From the NCBI GenBank assembly GCA_934255455.1, contig CAKQNS010000001.1:1-64000 (forward strand): a DNA stretch of 64,000 nt, in the 5' to 3' direction. Of this stretch, positions 1 through 8,503 are shown piece after piece (positions within the stretch are counted from its first letter, which is position 1; each line of letters starts with the position of its first letter). A program made the translations under genes and the position numbers. A model generated the notes under the pieces. It was given only the letters and a program-made list of their open reading frames with translations, searched no databases and was not told the DNA's origin. The DNA comes from an uncultured Alphaproteobacteria bacterium (lineage in GTDB: Bacteria > Pseudomonadota > Alphaproteobacteria > Rs-D84).

Positions 1-50
1 CCAGCCACCAATTCAGATATGGCCGCGGGCTGGTCCCCCATGGGGGCATA
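1..50 (-). CDS. Possible 5' end of a minus-strand gene running off the window
   Basis: An ATG at position 50 on the minus strand follows a GGAAAG Shine-Dalgarno-like sequence at about 6 nt. It opens a frame of 16 codons with no stop before the window edge. Too little is visible to name a product. It would be divergent from the AsmA-like gene. Confidence 0.25.
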
Positions 51-81
51 ATTACTTTCCAATGAAAATATACTTTTTTTG

Positions 82-110
82 TTCACACGATTATTGTAAT
101 TCATTATAAT
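82..110 (+). promoter_or_regulatory. Sigma-70-type promoter for the AsmA-like gene
   Basis: TTCACA (82-87) and a perfect TATAAT (105-110) are separated by 17 nt. The predicted start lies near 117, leaving a leader of about 15 nt with a purine-rich AGAGAG sequence before the ATG at 132. Confidence 0.6.
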
Positions 111-131
111 CAAATTACAAGAGCAGAGAGA

Positions 132-2606
132 ATGGCATTAAAACCCAGATATAAACGCAGAATCATTTGGACCGGCGTATCTATTTTTACGATTACGGCA
201 TTGGCCATCATTGTCGTACCCCCGATGATAACCCTGGACGGGATAAAACCACAAATAATAAATGCTATATCCGAACAAACGGGCCAAACCGCCGAAATAT
301 CGGGCGATATTCATTTCAGTTTACTGGGTCGCGCAACAATTGTTGCACATGATGTCACCGTGCCAATTGGACACATAGATTCATTGATATTTACCGTTCC
401 ATTATCAAAAATATTCAATATTTCGGGCGCCGAAATTGGTGGCAATATTGCGATTTATGGTGCAAATATTAAAATAGATTCATTGGCTGCACCTGATTTT
501 GGCCACAACATTGATATATATAATTCAACCGTTTGGTTTCATAACAAAAATTATGAAATTGTACGTGCTAAATTGACCGATGGCACATTGTCTGGCACGG
601 TTCGCACCAACGACCATAAATACGATTTGAATTTTGATGGCGACCAATTTTCAATCCGGAACTATGAAAACAAATTGAACATAAACGGACAATTGTTTTC
701 CGATGGTACGGCCGCCGGCACATTGGAAATCCGTGCCCCAGATATAAACGAATGGTTTGATTTTTCATACCCCCGCATAAACAAAGTAATTTCATTATCT
801 ATGAATTTCGCATGGGATGGGGAATATGGTTTTGATTTTTCAAATATAAAATCCGATGATTTTTCCGGCAACATAAAATTGTACCCGAATGGTGACCGTG
901 ATATTGAATTAAAATCAGACAATATGTATTTTGATTTTTCATTTCTGACCAATCCGACCAAGGTTTCAAAACGCACGACGCTTGATTTGGATTTTTACGG
1001 CAAAATGCAATTTATGTCGTATGAATTTTCGCACCTGCGCGTAAACGCCACGGCCGATTCAGATATATTGCAAATTGCAAACATCATGGCGGATGATATT
1101 GCAATTACCGGTGGCACAATTGATAAAGATGGTGCACATAACATTATGATAACTATGCCAGTCGACGGCGTGCCATCAATGTGCTTGTTCTATGGCACAC
1201 CACAAAAATGGGGATGCCGTGAATTTTCATACGGCAATATGCATGGCAGCCTGTCCGTTGATGGCGATAATTTCACCGTGTTTGTCGGGTCTGACACCGA
1301 TATGCCATCGCGCGATAAATTGATGCACGCCGCGGCGCGTCTGGGCCGCCGGGGTGAATTAAATTTCCAATTCAAAAATATTGGTGGCACATATTACATA
1401 GATAACGCGTCCACGCGCGCATCTTATACATTTGCAAACAACAAAACATTGCGCTGGGCAAATCCAAACTTTAAATTTTTACCATCGTTTATGCTGGACG
1501 CACGTGGCAATGTCGCCTGGAATGGAAAACAATTTGAATTCACACCATACACCGGCGATTGGAAAATATCTATGGACGATAAAACATTTCGTCTGACTGG
1601 GAACAGTTTCAAAGCGTTATTACCAAACATGGATTTACAATCATTCAATGATTTTGAATATTCCATATCCGGCACATACAGTGGTACAAACATATCAAAT
1701 ATGGAAATCATTATTGCCGGCCATAAATTTACCGGCACAGCCAGTGGCCGCAACATAACATTGCACACAAATGTGTTGAATATCGATTCTTTTGCAAACC
1801 AAAACTATGTTGATAATTATTCAGACCTGGAATTTTTAACCGCGGCACCAATCACCATACCGTTTGAATTGCCAATAAATATTTCATTATCGGCGGATGC
1901 CATGATATACAATGGCAATGAATTCAAAAATCTGGTCTATGCGTTGAAATCCGGCGTCCAGACATTTTCCATAACCGATGCGGCGCGTGGAAATTTACTG
2001 GCCACATTTACAAAGAACGATGCGCACTATGACATTTATGCCCAATTAAATAAATTTGTAATTGATGGAAATTTGCTGTCGTCGGCAATGCCAATAAATA
2101 TTCGCGACACAATGATTACCGGCGATATAAATATGACAACAAACGGACACATTGCCCACGACATATATTACAACCTGGCCGGCGATATGGATTTGTCATT
2201 TGATGGCGGATATATTGTTGGATTGGGCTTTGATGATTTCTATGCATCGACCGATAAAATCACAACATTTAATGCCGAATATGCATTGGCGGGTGCATTG
2301 ACCGGCGGCGAAACAAAAATTAAAAAGATGCACATTATCGGTAAATACGAAAATGGCAATTTTATTACCGCACGACCACTGACATTGCAAATGCGCCATG
2401 TTGATGCAATTGGTGAATTTGAAATAACCGATGGTCGCATGATGGCATTGTTAAATTTGACCATGCGCGGCACATCACCAGCCCCAGTGCCAATGCGTCT
2501 GTCGATTTTACCAGACGGCACGCGCAATTATTCATTCACCGAAATTATGAATAATTTTGACCCCAGTTTTCTGCGTGATTTTGTAAAAACACATAACAAG
2601 TTTTAA
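132..2606 (+). CDS. AsmA family protein (inner-membrane anchored, periplasmic)
   Basis: 824-residue protein with one N-terminal membrane segment (about residues 11-34) and a long periplasmic part. The residues just after the membrane segment (IxxxTGxxxxISGDIHFS-like, about 49-65) match the start of AsmA-family proteins, which are large beta-rich inner-membrane proteins linked to phospholipid transport and outer-membrane assembly. The rest is rich in Asn, Asp and Gly with alternating hydrophobic residues, as expected of the repeated beta structure. It has its own promoter and ends by overlapping the stop codon of the convergent gene at 2603. Family assignment is fairly secure; the exact lipid cargo or paralogue type cannot be told. 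Confidence 0.75.
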   Translation: MALKPRYKRRIIWTGVSIFTITALAIIVVPPMITLDGIKPQIINAISEQTGQTAEISGDIHFSLLGRATIVAHDVTVPIGHIDSLIFTVPLSKIFNISGAEIGGNIAIYGANIKIDSLAAPDFGHNIDIYNSTVWFHNKNYEIVRAKLTDGTLSGTVRTNDHKYDLNFDGDQFSIRNYENKLNINGQLFSDGTAAGTLEIRAPDINEWFDFSYPRINKVISLSMNFAWDGEYGFDFSNIKSDDFSGNIKLYPNGDRDIELKSDNMYFDFSFLTNPTKVSKRTTLDLDFYGKMQFMSYEFSHLRVNATADSDILQIANIMADDIAITGGTIDKDGAHNIMITMPVDGVPSMCLFYGTPQKWGCREFSYGNMHGSLSVDGDNFTVFVGSDTDMPSRDKLMHAAARLGRRGELNFQFKNIGGTYYIDNASTRASYTFANNKTLRWANPNFKFLPSFMLDARGNVAWNGKQFEFTPYTGDWKISMDDKTFRLTGNSFKALLPNMDLQSFNDFEYSISGTYSGTNISNMEIIIAGHKFTGTASGRNITLHTNVLNIDSFANQNYVDNYSDLEFLTAAPITIPFELPINISLSADAMIYNGNEFKNLVYALKSGVQTFSITDAARGNLLATFTKNDAHYDIYAQLNKFVIDGNLLSSAMPINIRDTMITGDINMTTNGHIAHDIYYNLAGDMDLSFDGGYIVGLGFDDFYASTDKITTFNAEYALAGALTGGETKIKKMHIIGKYENGNFITARPLTLQMRHVDAIGEFEITDGRMMALLNLTMRGTSPAPVPMRLSILPDGTRNYSFTEIMNNFDPSFLRDFVKTHNKF

Positions 2607-2974
2607 TAACTTTTGTTGTGAATTGCGCGGCGCGCAACAAATGCAGATACGGCATTACCATCTTTGTCCGCCCAATATTTATATTGTCCAATGCGAACAC
2701 AATGGTACCCACCAGACATAAATTTAACATGGCGCGCCGCATGCAATAATATTTTATCGCGCCCAATTAAATCGACACTTTGCCCAAACAGTATTTTATA
2801 AATAGCATTGCGAAAACCACTGTATCCGGTTGTGCGTGGCGCATACAGAACGCCCCCGCGTTTAACCAACCCCGACACATCATATTTATGGTAATTTTCC
2901 CGCAACACAGCCGCCTGGTATTCATTCAGCCCCAGTGAATTTGCCAGTTTATCAACATCAGGTATTCGACGCAT
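2603..2974 (-). CDS. Hypothetical protein, 123 aa
   Basis: Basic soluble protein that I do not recognise. I place the start at the ATG at 2974 because an AGGGA Shine-Dalgarno lies 8 nt upstream; an in-frame ATG at 2998 lacks one. There is no signal peptide or membrane segment. The N-terminal part (DKLANSLGLNEYQAAVLREN) is helical and could be a small helix-turn-helix-like domain, but no known family is evident. It converges on the AsmA-like gene, the two stop codons overlapping, and lies downstream of aspS on the same strand behind a terminator. Confidence 0.6.
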   Translation of the reverse strand: MRRIPDVDKLANSLGLNEYQAAVLRENYHKYDVSGLVKRGGVLYAPRTTGYSGFRNAIYKILFGQSVDLIGRDKILLHAARHVKFMSGGYHCVRIGQYKYWADKDGNAVSAFVARRAIHNKSY

Positions 2975-3046
2975 TTTTTCATCCCTATAAATTTGCAATG
3001 ATTATATATTCACATTTGTCAAATTTTAATAGGTTTGATTTCATAC

Positions 3047-3074
3047 AAAAAAACAGTCCGCATAATGCGGACTG
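3047..3074 (-). terminator. Rho-independent terminator of aspS
   Basis: CAGTCCGCA (3054-3062) and TGCGGACTG (3066-3074) form a 9-bp stem with a 3-nt loop. On the minus strand it is followed by seven U. It lies 22 nt beyond the aspS stop. Confidence 0.9.
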
Positions 3075-3095
3075 AATAAACATACAAAATTATGT

Positions 3096-4868
3096 TTAGT
3101 TTTTCTTGCGAACCTGAATATGGTCTTCGCGCAGTTGCTGTTCAGTGACTGGCGATGGTGACCCCATCATTAAATCCTGGCCACGTTGGTTGGTTGGGAA
3201 CAACACAACCTCGCGCAAGTTCGGTTCGCGGCGCATAATTTGCACCAGTCGGTCAATACCAAACGCGCAACCGCCGTGTGGTGGTGCACCGTATTGGAAC
3301 GCAGTGTACATTCCGCCGAACTTTGCCTTGACGGTTTCTTCGTCGTATCCGGTAATATCAAAACATTTAACCATAATTTCCGGGTTAAAGTTACGCAAAC
3401 CACCACTGCAAATTTCAGCACCGTTTAACACCATATCAAACTGTGCCGCCTTGATAGACAGTGGGTCACGCGTATTCAATTCATCCAATGTTGCCATCGG
3501 GAACGAGAATGGATTATGCGTAAACGCGATACCCGTCGGTGATTCTGGGTCCGCTTCAAAGAATGGAAATTCTTCAATCCAGCACAGGCGGAAATCGTTT
3601 TCATCAATCAATCCCAAATCTTCGCCTAATTTATTGCGCAGTTTGCCCGCCGCCTTGGCCGCGGTGTCTGGCGCGTCACATACAAAGAACAACGATGCAT
3701 TGTCGCCTGCGATTTCATGCAATTTTGCAATACGGTCGGCGTCCAATTTCTTGGCAACGGGGCCCTTGGCCTCGCCCGCAAAGACGATATAGCCCAGTCC
3801 CCCCAAGCCCAATTCCTTGACCGCATATTCGCCCAGTTTATCAAACCAGCTGCGTGGTTTATCGGCGGAATTTGGTGCCGGAATCGCACGCACAACCGCC
3901 CCATTTTCAATTGCATTTGCAAAGATTCCAAAATCAGACCCGCGGAAAATTTCCGTCACATCTGAAATGATAATCGGGTTGCGCAAATCTGGTTTATCCG
4001 AACCATATTTCAACATCGCCTCGTCAAATGGAATATGTGGAATGTCCGGACATACATTTGCATTTGGCACAAATTCACGAATAATTGCAGGAATCAGTTC
4101 ATTACCCACCGCCTGAATATCAGGCAGGTCAACAAACGACATTTCCATATCTAACTGGTAAAATTCCAACAAGCGGTCTGCACGCAAATCTTCGTCACGG
4201 AAACATGGCGCAATTTGGAAATAGCGGTCAAATCCAGAAATCTGAATCAACTGTTTGAACTGCTGCGGTGCTTGTGGCAATGCATAGAACATGCCATGAT
4301 GATTACGTGATGGCACGATAAAGTCACGCGCGCCCTCTGGCGATGACACGGTCAAAATGGGTGTCTGAAATTCCGAGAAGCCCATATTCCACATCTGGTC
4401 ACGCATAAATTTAATCATACGGTTGCGGAACAAAATATTCTGGTGCAATGATTCACGGCGCAAATCAATATAACGATACTTCAAACGCAAATCTTCGGAT
4501 ACAGTATCATCATCACCAAATACCTGGAACGGCAAAACATTCGCGTTGGTCAACACCGACCATTTTTCTGCTTTGACCTCTATCGCACCGGTTGGAATTT
4601 TATCATTGACCGCGGATGCATCACGCGCAACAACCGTACCTGTAATTTGAATGACCGATTCCGGGCGCACCTTTTCCAATTCGGGGTCGCCACCATCAAA
4701 CACACACTGGGTAATTCCATAATTATCGCGCAGGTCGATAAACAGCAACGATCCATGGTCACGTTTGCGATGAACCCAGCCCGACAGCACAACAGATTGC
4801 CCAACATTGGACGCATTTAATTCGCCACAAGTATGCGTTCTGTATTTAGATTTTAATGATACTACCAT
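3096..4868 (-). CDS. aspS: Aspartyl-tRNA synthetase
   Basis: Class II aminoacyl-tRNA synthetase that charges tRNA-Asp (possibly tRNA-Asn too, as in many alphaproteobacteria). The N-terminal OB-fold anticodon-binding domain carries [10 protein letters not shown] near residue 30. Motif 2 ([11 protein letters not shown]) and motif 3 (the GIDRL region near the C-terminus) are present, with the long bacterial GAD insertion between them. The start at 4868 gives 590 residues, normal for the family, and has an AGGGA Shine-Dalgarno; an upstream in-frame ATG at 4970 would add 34 unrelated residues. Monocistronic, closed by the terminator at 3047-3074. Confidence 0.97.
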   Translation of the reverse strand: MVVSLKSKYRTHTCGELNASNVGQSVVLSGWVHRKRDHGSLLFIDLRDNYGITQCVFDGGDPELEKVRPESVIQITGTVVARDASAVNDKIPTGAIEVKAEKWSVLTNANVLPFQVFGDDDTVSEDLRLKYRYIDLRRESLHQNILFRNRMIKFMRDQMWNMGFSEFQTPILTVSSPEGARDFIVPSRNHHGMFYALPQAPQQFKQLIQISGFDRYFQIAPCFRDEDLRADRLLEFYQLDMEMSFVDLPDIQAVGNELIPAIIREFVPNANVCPDIPHIPFDEAMLKYGSDKPDLRNPIIISDVTEIFRGSDFGIFANAIENGAVVRAIPAPNSADKPRSWFDKLGEYAVKELGLGGLGYIVFAGEAKGPVAKKLDADRIAKLHEIAGDNASLFFVCDAPDTAAKAAGKLRNKLGEDLGLIDENDFRLCWIEEFPFFEADPESPTGIAFTHNPFSFPMATLDELNTRDPLSIKAAQFDMVLNGAEICSGGLRNFNPEIMVKCFDITGYDEETVKAKFGGMYTAFQYGAPPHGGCAFGIDRLVQIMRREPNLREVVLFPTNQRGQDLMMGSPSPVTEQQLREDHIQVRKKN

Positions 4869-5202
4869 TTTGGTCCCTTTTTGTTTTATTCCCCGGGTGC
4901 CAAAATAATGATTGATTGAATTCGGCACCCAAATGATTTTCACAGGGGCGCGGAATCCGCGCGGTGCCACCCTGAATTTATAACTTTGTCTGGGTTTTGA
5001 TTATTCCGTGGTTGTCAGTCACATCAACACAATCGCGCCCATAAAATTCTGTCAACAGCGAAACACATCATGAACAAAAACAAACAGATGGTGCATTTCG
5101 TGAAATGTATCAGATACTGCGTATTGTGCAGTTTTTGTGATGGGAGTGTATTAAACATACATGACCTGAACAAAAACAAACGCAAAGTAGATGATGCATT
5201 TC
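4869..5202. other. Intergenic region between aspS and tRNA-Thr
   Basis: No convincing gene. It contains an imperfect direct repeat: TGAACAAAAACAAAC followed a little later by a GATG(G/A)TGCATTTC word, once from about 5071 and again from about 5167. A 47-codon plus-strand frame (5070-5213) spans both copies but runs into the tRNA gene and is not believed. aspS promoter signals must lie here but none is clear. Confidence 0.4.
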
Positions 5203-5276
5203 TGGTGCCCTAAGCAAGAATCGGACTTGCGACTCGTCCTTACCAAGGACGTGTTTTACCACTAGACTATTAGGGC
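5203..5276 (-). tRNA. tRNA-Thr (anticodon GGT)
   Basis: A complete cloverleaf reads on the minus strand: acceptor GCCCTAA/TTAGGGC, anticodon stem CGTCC/GGACG with loop TTGGTAA (anticodon GGT), T stem GCAAG/CTTGC, discriminator A and an encoded CCA (5203-5205). It reads ACC threonine codons. The T loop is TCCGATT instead of the usual TTCGATT, so the base at position 55 is C. The variable loop is only four nt. Confidence 0.85.
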
Positions 5277-5295
5277 GATTTACTATTGCCCCGCG

Positions 5296-5323
5296 ATTAT
5301 ACGATATTGCGCATAAAAATCAA
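5296..5323 (-). promoter_or_regulatory. Promoter of tRNA-Thr(GGT)
   Basis: On the minus strand TTGATT (5318-5323) and a perfect TATAAT (5296-5301) are spaced by 16 nt, about 20 nt upstream of the tRNA 5' end. Confidence 0.7.
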
Positions 5324-5341
5324 GGATAAAATACGGCGCAT

Positions 5342-6325
5342 TTATGCCGATTTGACCTTGAACAACGGGATAAAGCCGAACAAATAATACTTTGATAAAT
5401 TCATATACATCTTTACCCGCATAACCGGAATACAATTAAACAGCAATATGCGTTTTTCCACAACATCGGGCGTTTGATTTACATCGGCCAAAAATGCCGC
5501 ATAAAACGGTGTCATCGCGGCATAAAACCACCAAACGCGTCCCATTTTATTTGCACGCCCCAGCCACGGTTGTTTCAATATGTAATGAATTATCGCTGGG
5601 GCTTTGTCGGCGGTGGCAACCTCGGGCGCGCTGTATATGCCCGCCGCAACGGCCGGCGCAAATCGGCCACCTGCCCCACACATATAATTGTACTTTAACG
5701 GCAAATACATAATGCGGCCATCGCATGTTTTATTCAAAATGTCTTGGTCTGGGTATGCAAAGCAATCCGACCGCGACAGTTCAATCCAAGTGTCATACAT
5801 TTTACTGCGCCGGATTTCGCCCAGGTTCATCATCAACACGCCACTGTTTATATATCCGTTTGGTTGGGTCGGCCACGGGCGTCCCTGGTCCGCGTCACGC
5901 ACACCCGCAATCAGATTTTTTCCCATATCCATATCAAACAATTCCGACAAATCTGTGCATGCGGTTGTATCAGCATCCATATATATAATTTTATCAACAT
6001 GTGGCAACAATTTTACCAACATAAACCGATAATAAATTCCAACCGTATATTGATGTGTGACCGACGAATCAAAATCCGAATTCGCATTCAGAAATGTTAT
6101 GCTGGAAATTTTATGCATATCGGCAACCATTCGCGACAATTCATCGCGATATGCATCCGACAAATCGACCGGCACCACACAATAGATGTTATATGGCCGC
6201 GCGCCCGCATTACGCAACAACGACGCAATCGCTACACCCGCCAGCATCCACATATTATGGTCAAAGCAAAATGCAACCGATATTGGCGATTTTTTGTTAT
6301 TAGTTTTTGTGCGAACGGTGGGCAT
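5342..6325 (-). CDS. Glycosyltransferase family 8 protein (LPS galactosyl/glucosyltransferase-like)
   Basis: 327-residue retaining glycosyltransferase of the GT8 type, which transfers a sugar from a UDP-sugar, usually to lipopolysaccharide core or other surface glycans. The metal-binding DxD lies in YMDADTTA (about residue 115), followed by the family blocks GYINSGVLMMNL (about 158) and HYILKQPWLG (about 247), which supplies the conserved His and Lys/Trp. The ATG at 6325 has an AAGGAG Shine-Dalgarno. There is no signal peptide, so it should act at the cytoplasmic face. It stands alone, with no other sugar genes beside it, so the acceptor is unknown. Confidence 0.85.
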   Translation of the reverse strand: MPTVRTKTNNKKSPISVAFCFDHNMWMLAGVAIASLLRNAGARPYNIYCVVPVDLSDAYRDELSRMVADMHKISSITFLNANSDFDSSVTHQYTVGIYYRFMLVKLLPHVDKIIYMDADTTACTDLSELFDMDMGKNLIAGVRDADQGRPWPTQPNGYINSGVLMMNLGEIRRSKMYDTWIELSRSDCFAYPDQDILNKTCDGRIMYLPLKYNYMCGAGGRFAPAVAAGIYSAPEVATADKAPAIIHYILKQPWLGRANKMGRVWWFYAAMTPFYAAFLADVNQTPDVVEKRILLFNCIPVMRVKMYMNLSKYYLFGFIPLFKVKSA

Positions 6326-6392
6326 AGAAAACTCCTTGGTAATAAATTATACATTCAAAATGTTATGATATTGCGAAATTAAACACAAGGAA

Positions 6393-6422
6393 TAAAAACA
6401 CCAGCAAATGCCGGTGTTTTTT
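6393..6422 (-). terminator. Terminator, probably the original one of the tRNA-Met gene
   Basis: CACCAGCA/TGCCGGTG hairpin (6399-6416, one mismatch, AA loop) extended by A/T runs on both sides. It lies directly below the left att copy. It is best read as the ancestral terminator of the tRNA-Met gene, now about 2.9 kb from the intact tRNA because of the insertion. Confidence 0.65.
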
Positions 6423-6435
6423 CAAGAAAATCGTT

Positions 6436-6478
6436 GTAGCGGGAGAGGGACTTGAACCCCCGACACGTGGATTATGAT
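6436..6478 (-). repeat. Left attachment-site copy (tRNA-Met 3' fragment)
   Basis: 43 bp matching 9380-9422 at all but one position (T at 6468 versus C at 9412). It covers the 3' acceptor strand, T arm, variable loop and anticodon 3' side. Identity stops abruptly after GATTATGAT; the tRNA 5' half is missing and the CCA is not encoded. Confidence 0.85.
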
Positions 6479-6551
6479 ATACCAGCGCACAAAGTATTTT
6501 CCCTCACGAACTCCGCAGAAATCCGCCACTTTCCACAGCACACCAATTTTC

Positions 6552-6570
6552 TATGTCTAGTATATGTAAA
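6552..6570 (+). repeat. End repeat of the element, left copy
   Basis: A 19-bp word, TATGTCTAGTATATGTAAA, recurs as a direct repeat at 9170-9188 with one mismatch. It is preceded by TTTTCTATGT, which is also found near 6660, 9086 and 9153. The placement inside both ends resembles the arm-type sites bound by tyrosine integrases. Confidence 0.55.
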
Positions 6571-6728
6571 ATTGTCCATAAGCATTCATCAGATTAAATA
6601 CAAAATTCACTTTAACAAAAATCGCTACACCACTCACATTTCCGCCATTTTTTAACCGTTTTTCTATGTAAAGTTTTTTACCTCCGCTTAATCATACCAA
6701 ATACAAAATGCATCATTTTAATATCTAA

Positions 6729-6757
6729 TTGAGATTTTTGATTTTTAGTGATAGACT
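6729..6757 (+). promoter_or_regulatory. Promoter of the structured leader RNA
   Basis: TTGAGA (6729-6734) and TAGACT (6752-6757) with a 17-nt spacer. Transcription would start near 6764, about 255 nt before the coding start at 7021. Confidence 0.5.
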
Positions 6758-6764
6758 ATGAAAT

Positions 6765-7003
6765 GAATCCATAGGGATATGGGTTCGGGGCTATCTCAAG
6801 CCCAGCGTATTCGGTGCAAAATTACTGACGGCATCGTCATCCGATGTCATTCCTGTAGTTTTGTGTCGTGATTTATCCCTGACTTAATAAGTCGGGGAGC
6901 TGTTTGTCATACAACAGGGGCAACCCGAAAACAACAGAATCACTAATACGCTGATTTGAGAACTCCCCGACCGCCTAACATCCCATGGCGGTCTAATCTT
7001 TTT
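6765..7003 (+). ncRNA. Candidate structured leader RNA / small RNA with multi-hairpin junction
   Basis: No open frame, but strong self-complementarity. A 9-bp closing stem, GTCGGGGAG (6891-6899) with CTCCCCGAC (6963-6971), encloses three hairpins: CTGTT/AACAG (6900-6917), GGG/CCC (6918-6926) and AATCA/TGATT (6938-6956). A further hairpin, GGGCT/AGCCC, sits at 6788-6803. The junction is followed at once by a terminator that shares three bases with the closing stem. The architecture is that of an aptamer plus expression platform, or of a free small RNA. I do not recognise it as any named riboswitch. The promoter at 6729 and the gene at 7021 fit a leader role. Confidence 0.5.
6969..7003 (+). terminator. 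Terminator/attenuator ahead of the four-TM gene
   Basis: GACCGCC (6969-6975) pairs with GGCGGTC (6987-6993) around an 11-nt loop, followed by TAATCTTTTT. It ends 17 nt before the ATG at 7021. Its 5' strand shares GAC (6969-6971) with the closing stem of the leader, so the two structures compete. Confidence 0.7.
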
Positions 7004-7020
7004 AAACAAAGGGGTGTAAA

Positions 7021-7797
7021 ATGCTAGAACTAATAGGAATGATTTTTGGACTTTTACTCATAATGAGCATCGGATTGGCTTTTGATAAAAATAAAACAAC
7101 CAAAAGCATAATTATAACGGGAATTATCATCCTTTTTGTTTGGGTTTTACTTAATATTCCTGGAAGATTAGATGGGAACCTAATCTCGTGGCAGTTATTT
7201 TTTTATTTATTTATACATTATTTATTGGTTGGCAGTATTGCCATGGCTATTACACTTTTTATTATTATAAAAGACAAATTATATTTGAAAGAATGGTATA
7301 CAAAAAAAGCACCATGGATTGTTGGTATTTTCTACGGCGTAATATTCTTAATAACAATACCCCTTGTTATAAAAGAACAGATTAAACTATACAAAGAATA
7401 CACAAGCCTTTCACAAGAAGTGGAACAAGTCGGTCAAATATACGGTTTTGTTCTTTCTAAAGACTTAATTACTGAATGGTGCGAACCTTATTACCCACTG
7501 AAAATTTATCCTATGAAATTTGCAGAAACATTTGGGGAAATAAAATATAACTCAAGGCAATTCTTAATCGACGCTCTTGCAAAAAATGGCGAAAGCATAA
7601 ATACTATTTATAAAGTTGAAGAAGTTATAACAAATGACGTCTATAAAAGTTACGAACAAGATTTTACAACAACAAAACAAAAGCAAGAATTGTCCGGAAA
7701 ACAATACACAAAACAAGACTATTGTAAAATGATAGATAACAAGGCAGATTTTCATATATACAATACAAAAGAATTATTTGAGAAGTTGTACTTTTAA
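7021..7797 (+). CDS. Four-TM membrane protein of unknown function (element cargo)
   Basis: 258 residues. Hydrophobic segments at about 5-22, 29-46, 57-85 and 98-117 predict four membrane passes, followed by a 140-residue soluble, Lys/Tyr-rich C-terminal domain. I do not recognise the family. The ATG has a good Shine-Dalgarno (AAAGGGGTG). Base composition is far more AT-rich than in neighbouring housekeeping genes, which fits recent acquisition with the element. Expression should depend on read-through of the attenuator-like leader. A small membrane effector in a defence or abortive-infection module is one possibility, but nothing in the sequence proves it. Confidence 0.7.
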   Translation: MLELIGMIFGLLLIMSIGLAFDKNKTTKSIIITGIIILFVWVLLNIPGRLDGNLISWQLFFYLFIHYLLVGSIAMAITLFIIIKDKLYLKEWYTKKAPWIVGIFYGVIFLITIPLVIKEQIKLYKEYTSLSQEVEQVGQIYGFVLSKDLITEWCEPYYPLKIYPMKFAETFGEIKYNSRQFLIDALAKNGESINTIYKVEEVITNDVYKSYEQDFTTTKQKQELSGKQYTKQDYCKMIDNKADFHIYNTKELFEKLYF

Positions 7798-7831
7798 AAA
7801 AGTGTAATCAAAGATCATAAAAATCGCTACA

Positions 7832-7855
7832 CACCAAGCGTTGCTTGGTGTTTTT
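7832..7855 (+). terminator. Terminator after the four-TM gene
   Basis: CACCAAGC (7832-7839), loop GTT, GCTTGGTG (7843-7850), then TTTTT. It closes the first transcription unit of the element. Confidence 0.9.
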
Positions 7856-7882
7856 ATGTCATAAATTTGGCCATAACAAACC

Positions 7883-7911
7883 TTGTTTTTTCATGTTAAG
7901 ATTATTATAAA
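7883..7911 (+). promoter_or_regulatory. Promoter for the 35-codon ORF
   Basis: TTGTTT (7883-7888), 17-nt spacer, TATAAA (7906-7911). The next start codon with a ribosome site is at 7933. Confidence 0.5.
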
Positions 7912-7932
7912 TCAAAACAAAAGGATATAACC

Positions 7933-8040
7933 ATGTACCAAAATTTTAACAATAATGACATATTAGCTGTCGGGGGGCTGAAAATGATTTTAGACCTTAA
8001 GCAAATAGACAAAGAAACCGCAGATAAACGACTCGGGTAG
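7933..8040 (+). CDS. Small ORF, 35 aa, function unknown
   Basis: ATG at 7933 follows AAAAGGA at a good distance and a plausible promoter, which makes translation credible despite the short length. The peptide is hydrophilic with a central LAVGGLKMIL stretch and no recognisable domain. It could be a real peptide or the decayed start of a longer gene. It lies between two complete transcription units of the element. Confidence 0.35.
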   Translation: MYQNFNNNDILAVGGLKMILDLKQIDKETADKRLG

Positions 8041-8071
8041 AGTTTGTACCCAATATTACATAACTTTTATC

Positions 8072-8105
8072 TTGACTTTTTACAAAAAATCTATCATAAT
8101 GATAG
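8072..8105 (+). promoter_or_regulatory. Promoter with palindromic operator for the toxin-antitoxin pair
   Basis: TTGACT (8072-8077), 17-nt spacer, CATAAT (8095-8100). A perfect inverted repeat CTATCAT-A-ATGATAG (8091-8105) lies across the -10 box. Such an operator overlapping the promoter is typical of toxin-antitoxin modules that repress themselves through the antitoxin; binding by the XRE protein at 8500 is inferred. Confidence 0.7.
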
Positions 8106-8170
8106 GCAAGAGAGATGGAAAAGAATGAGGGAGTATGAATTAAATAAATAATAACAGAGGATAAACAACA

Positions 8171-8503
8171 ATGGGTAAGGTAATAACATTAGTAAACAGA
8201 TTAAATAAAGCTGAAGCAGAAAAAAAGATACACGATATATCCCTAAATTCGAGTAACGTCATTATCACAAATCATGCTAAAGAACGCATGGAAGAACGAG
8301 ACTTTGTAATACAAGATCTATTCGGAATTTTACGAGAAGGGTATGTAGATACAGAAGCAACGTTCGATGAAGAAAAGAAAAATTGGAAATATAAAATAAC
8401 AAAAAGAATCGATACAGTACGGGAGGCAGGAGTTGTAACAGCAATCGTTGATAATTTTCAAAGATTATTAATTATAACTATAGAATGGGAAATATTTAAA
8501 TGA
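8171..8503 (+). CDS. DUF4258-family putative toxin
   Basis: 110 residues. The block NHAKERMEERD followed by a helical DLFGILREG segment is the hallmark of the DUF4258 family, small basic proteins often found as the toxin half of toxin-antitoxin pairs. The rest forms predicted beta strands with conserved aromatic and basic residues. The gene starts 65 nt after the palindromic operator and overlaps the downstream HTH gene by ATGA, so the two are translationally coupled. The toxin-first order is less common but known. An RNase-like activity is inferred from the fold class, not shown here. Confidence 0.7.
   Translation: MGKVITLVNRLNKAEAEKKIHDISLNSSNVIITNHAKERMEERDFVIQDLFGILREGYVDTEATFDEEKKNWKYKITKRIDTVREAGVVTAIVDNFQRLLIITIEWEIFK

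Noticed and set aside
4869..4970. N-terminal extension of aspS to the ATG at 4970
   Set aside because: The extra 34 residues are not AspRS-like and the ATG at 4868 has a Shine-Dalgarno and the family N-terminus.
5070..5213. 47-codon plus-strand ORF upstream of tRNA-Thr
   Set aside because: It runs into the tRNA gene on the other strand, has no clear ribosome site and consists largely of an imperfect direct repeat.
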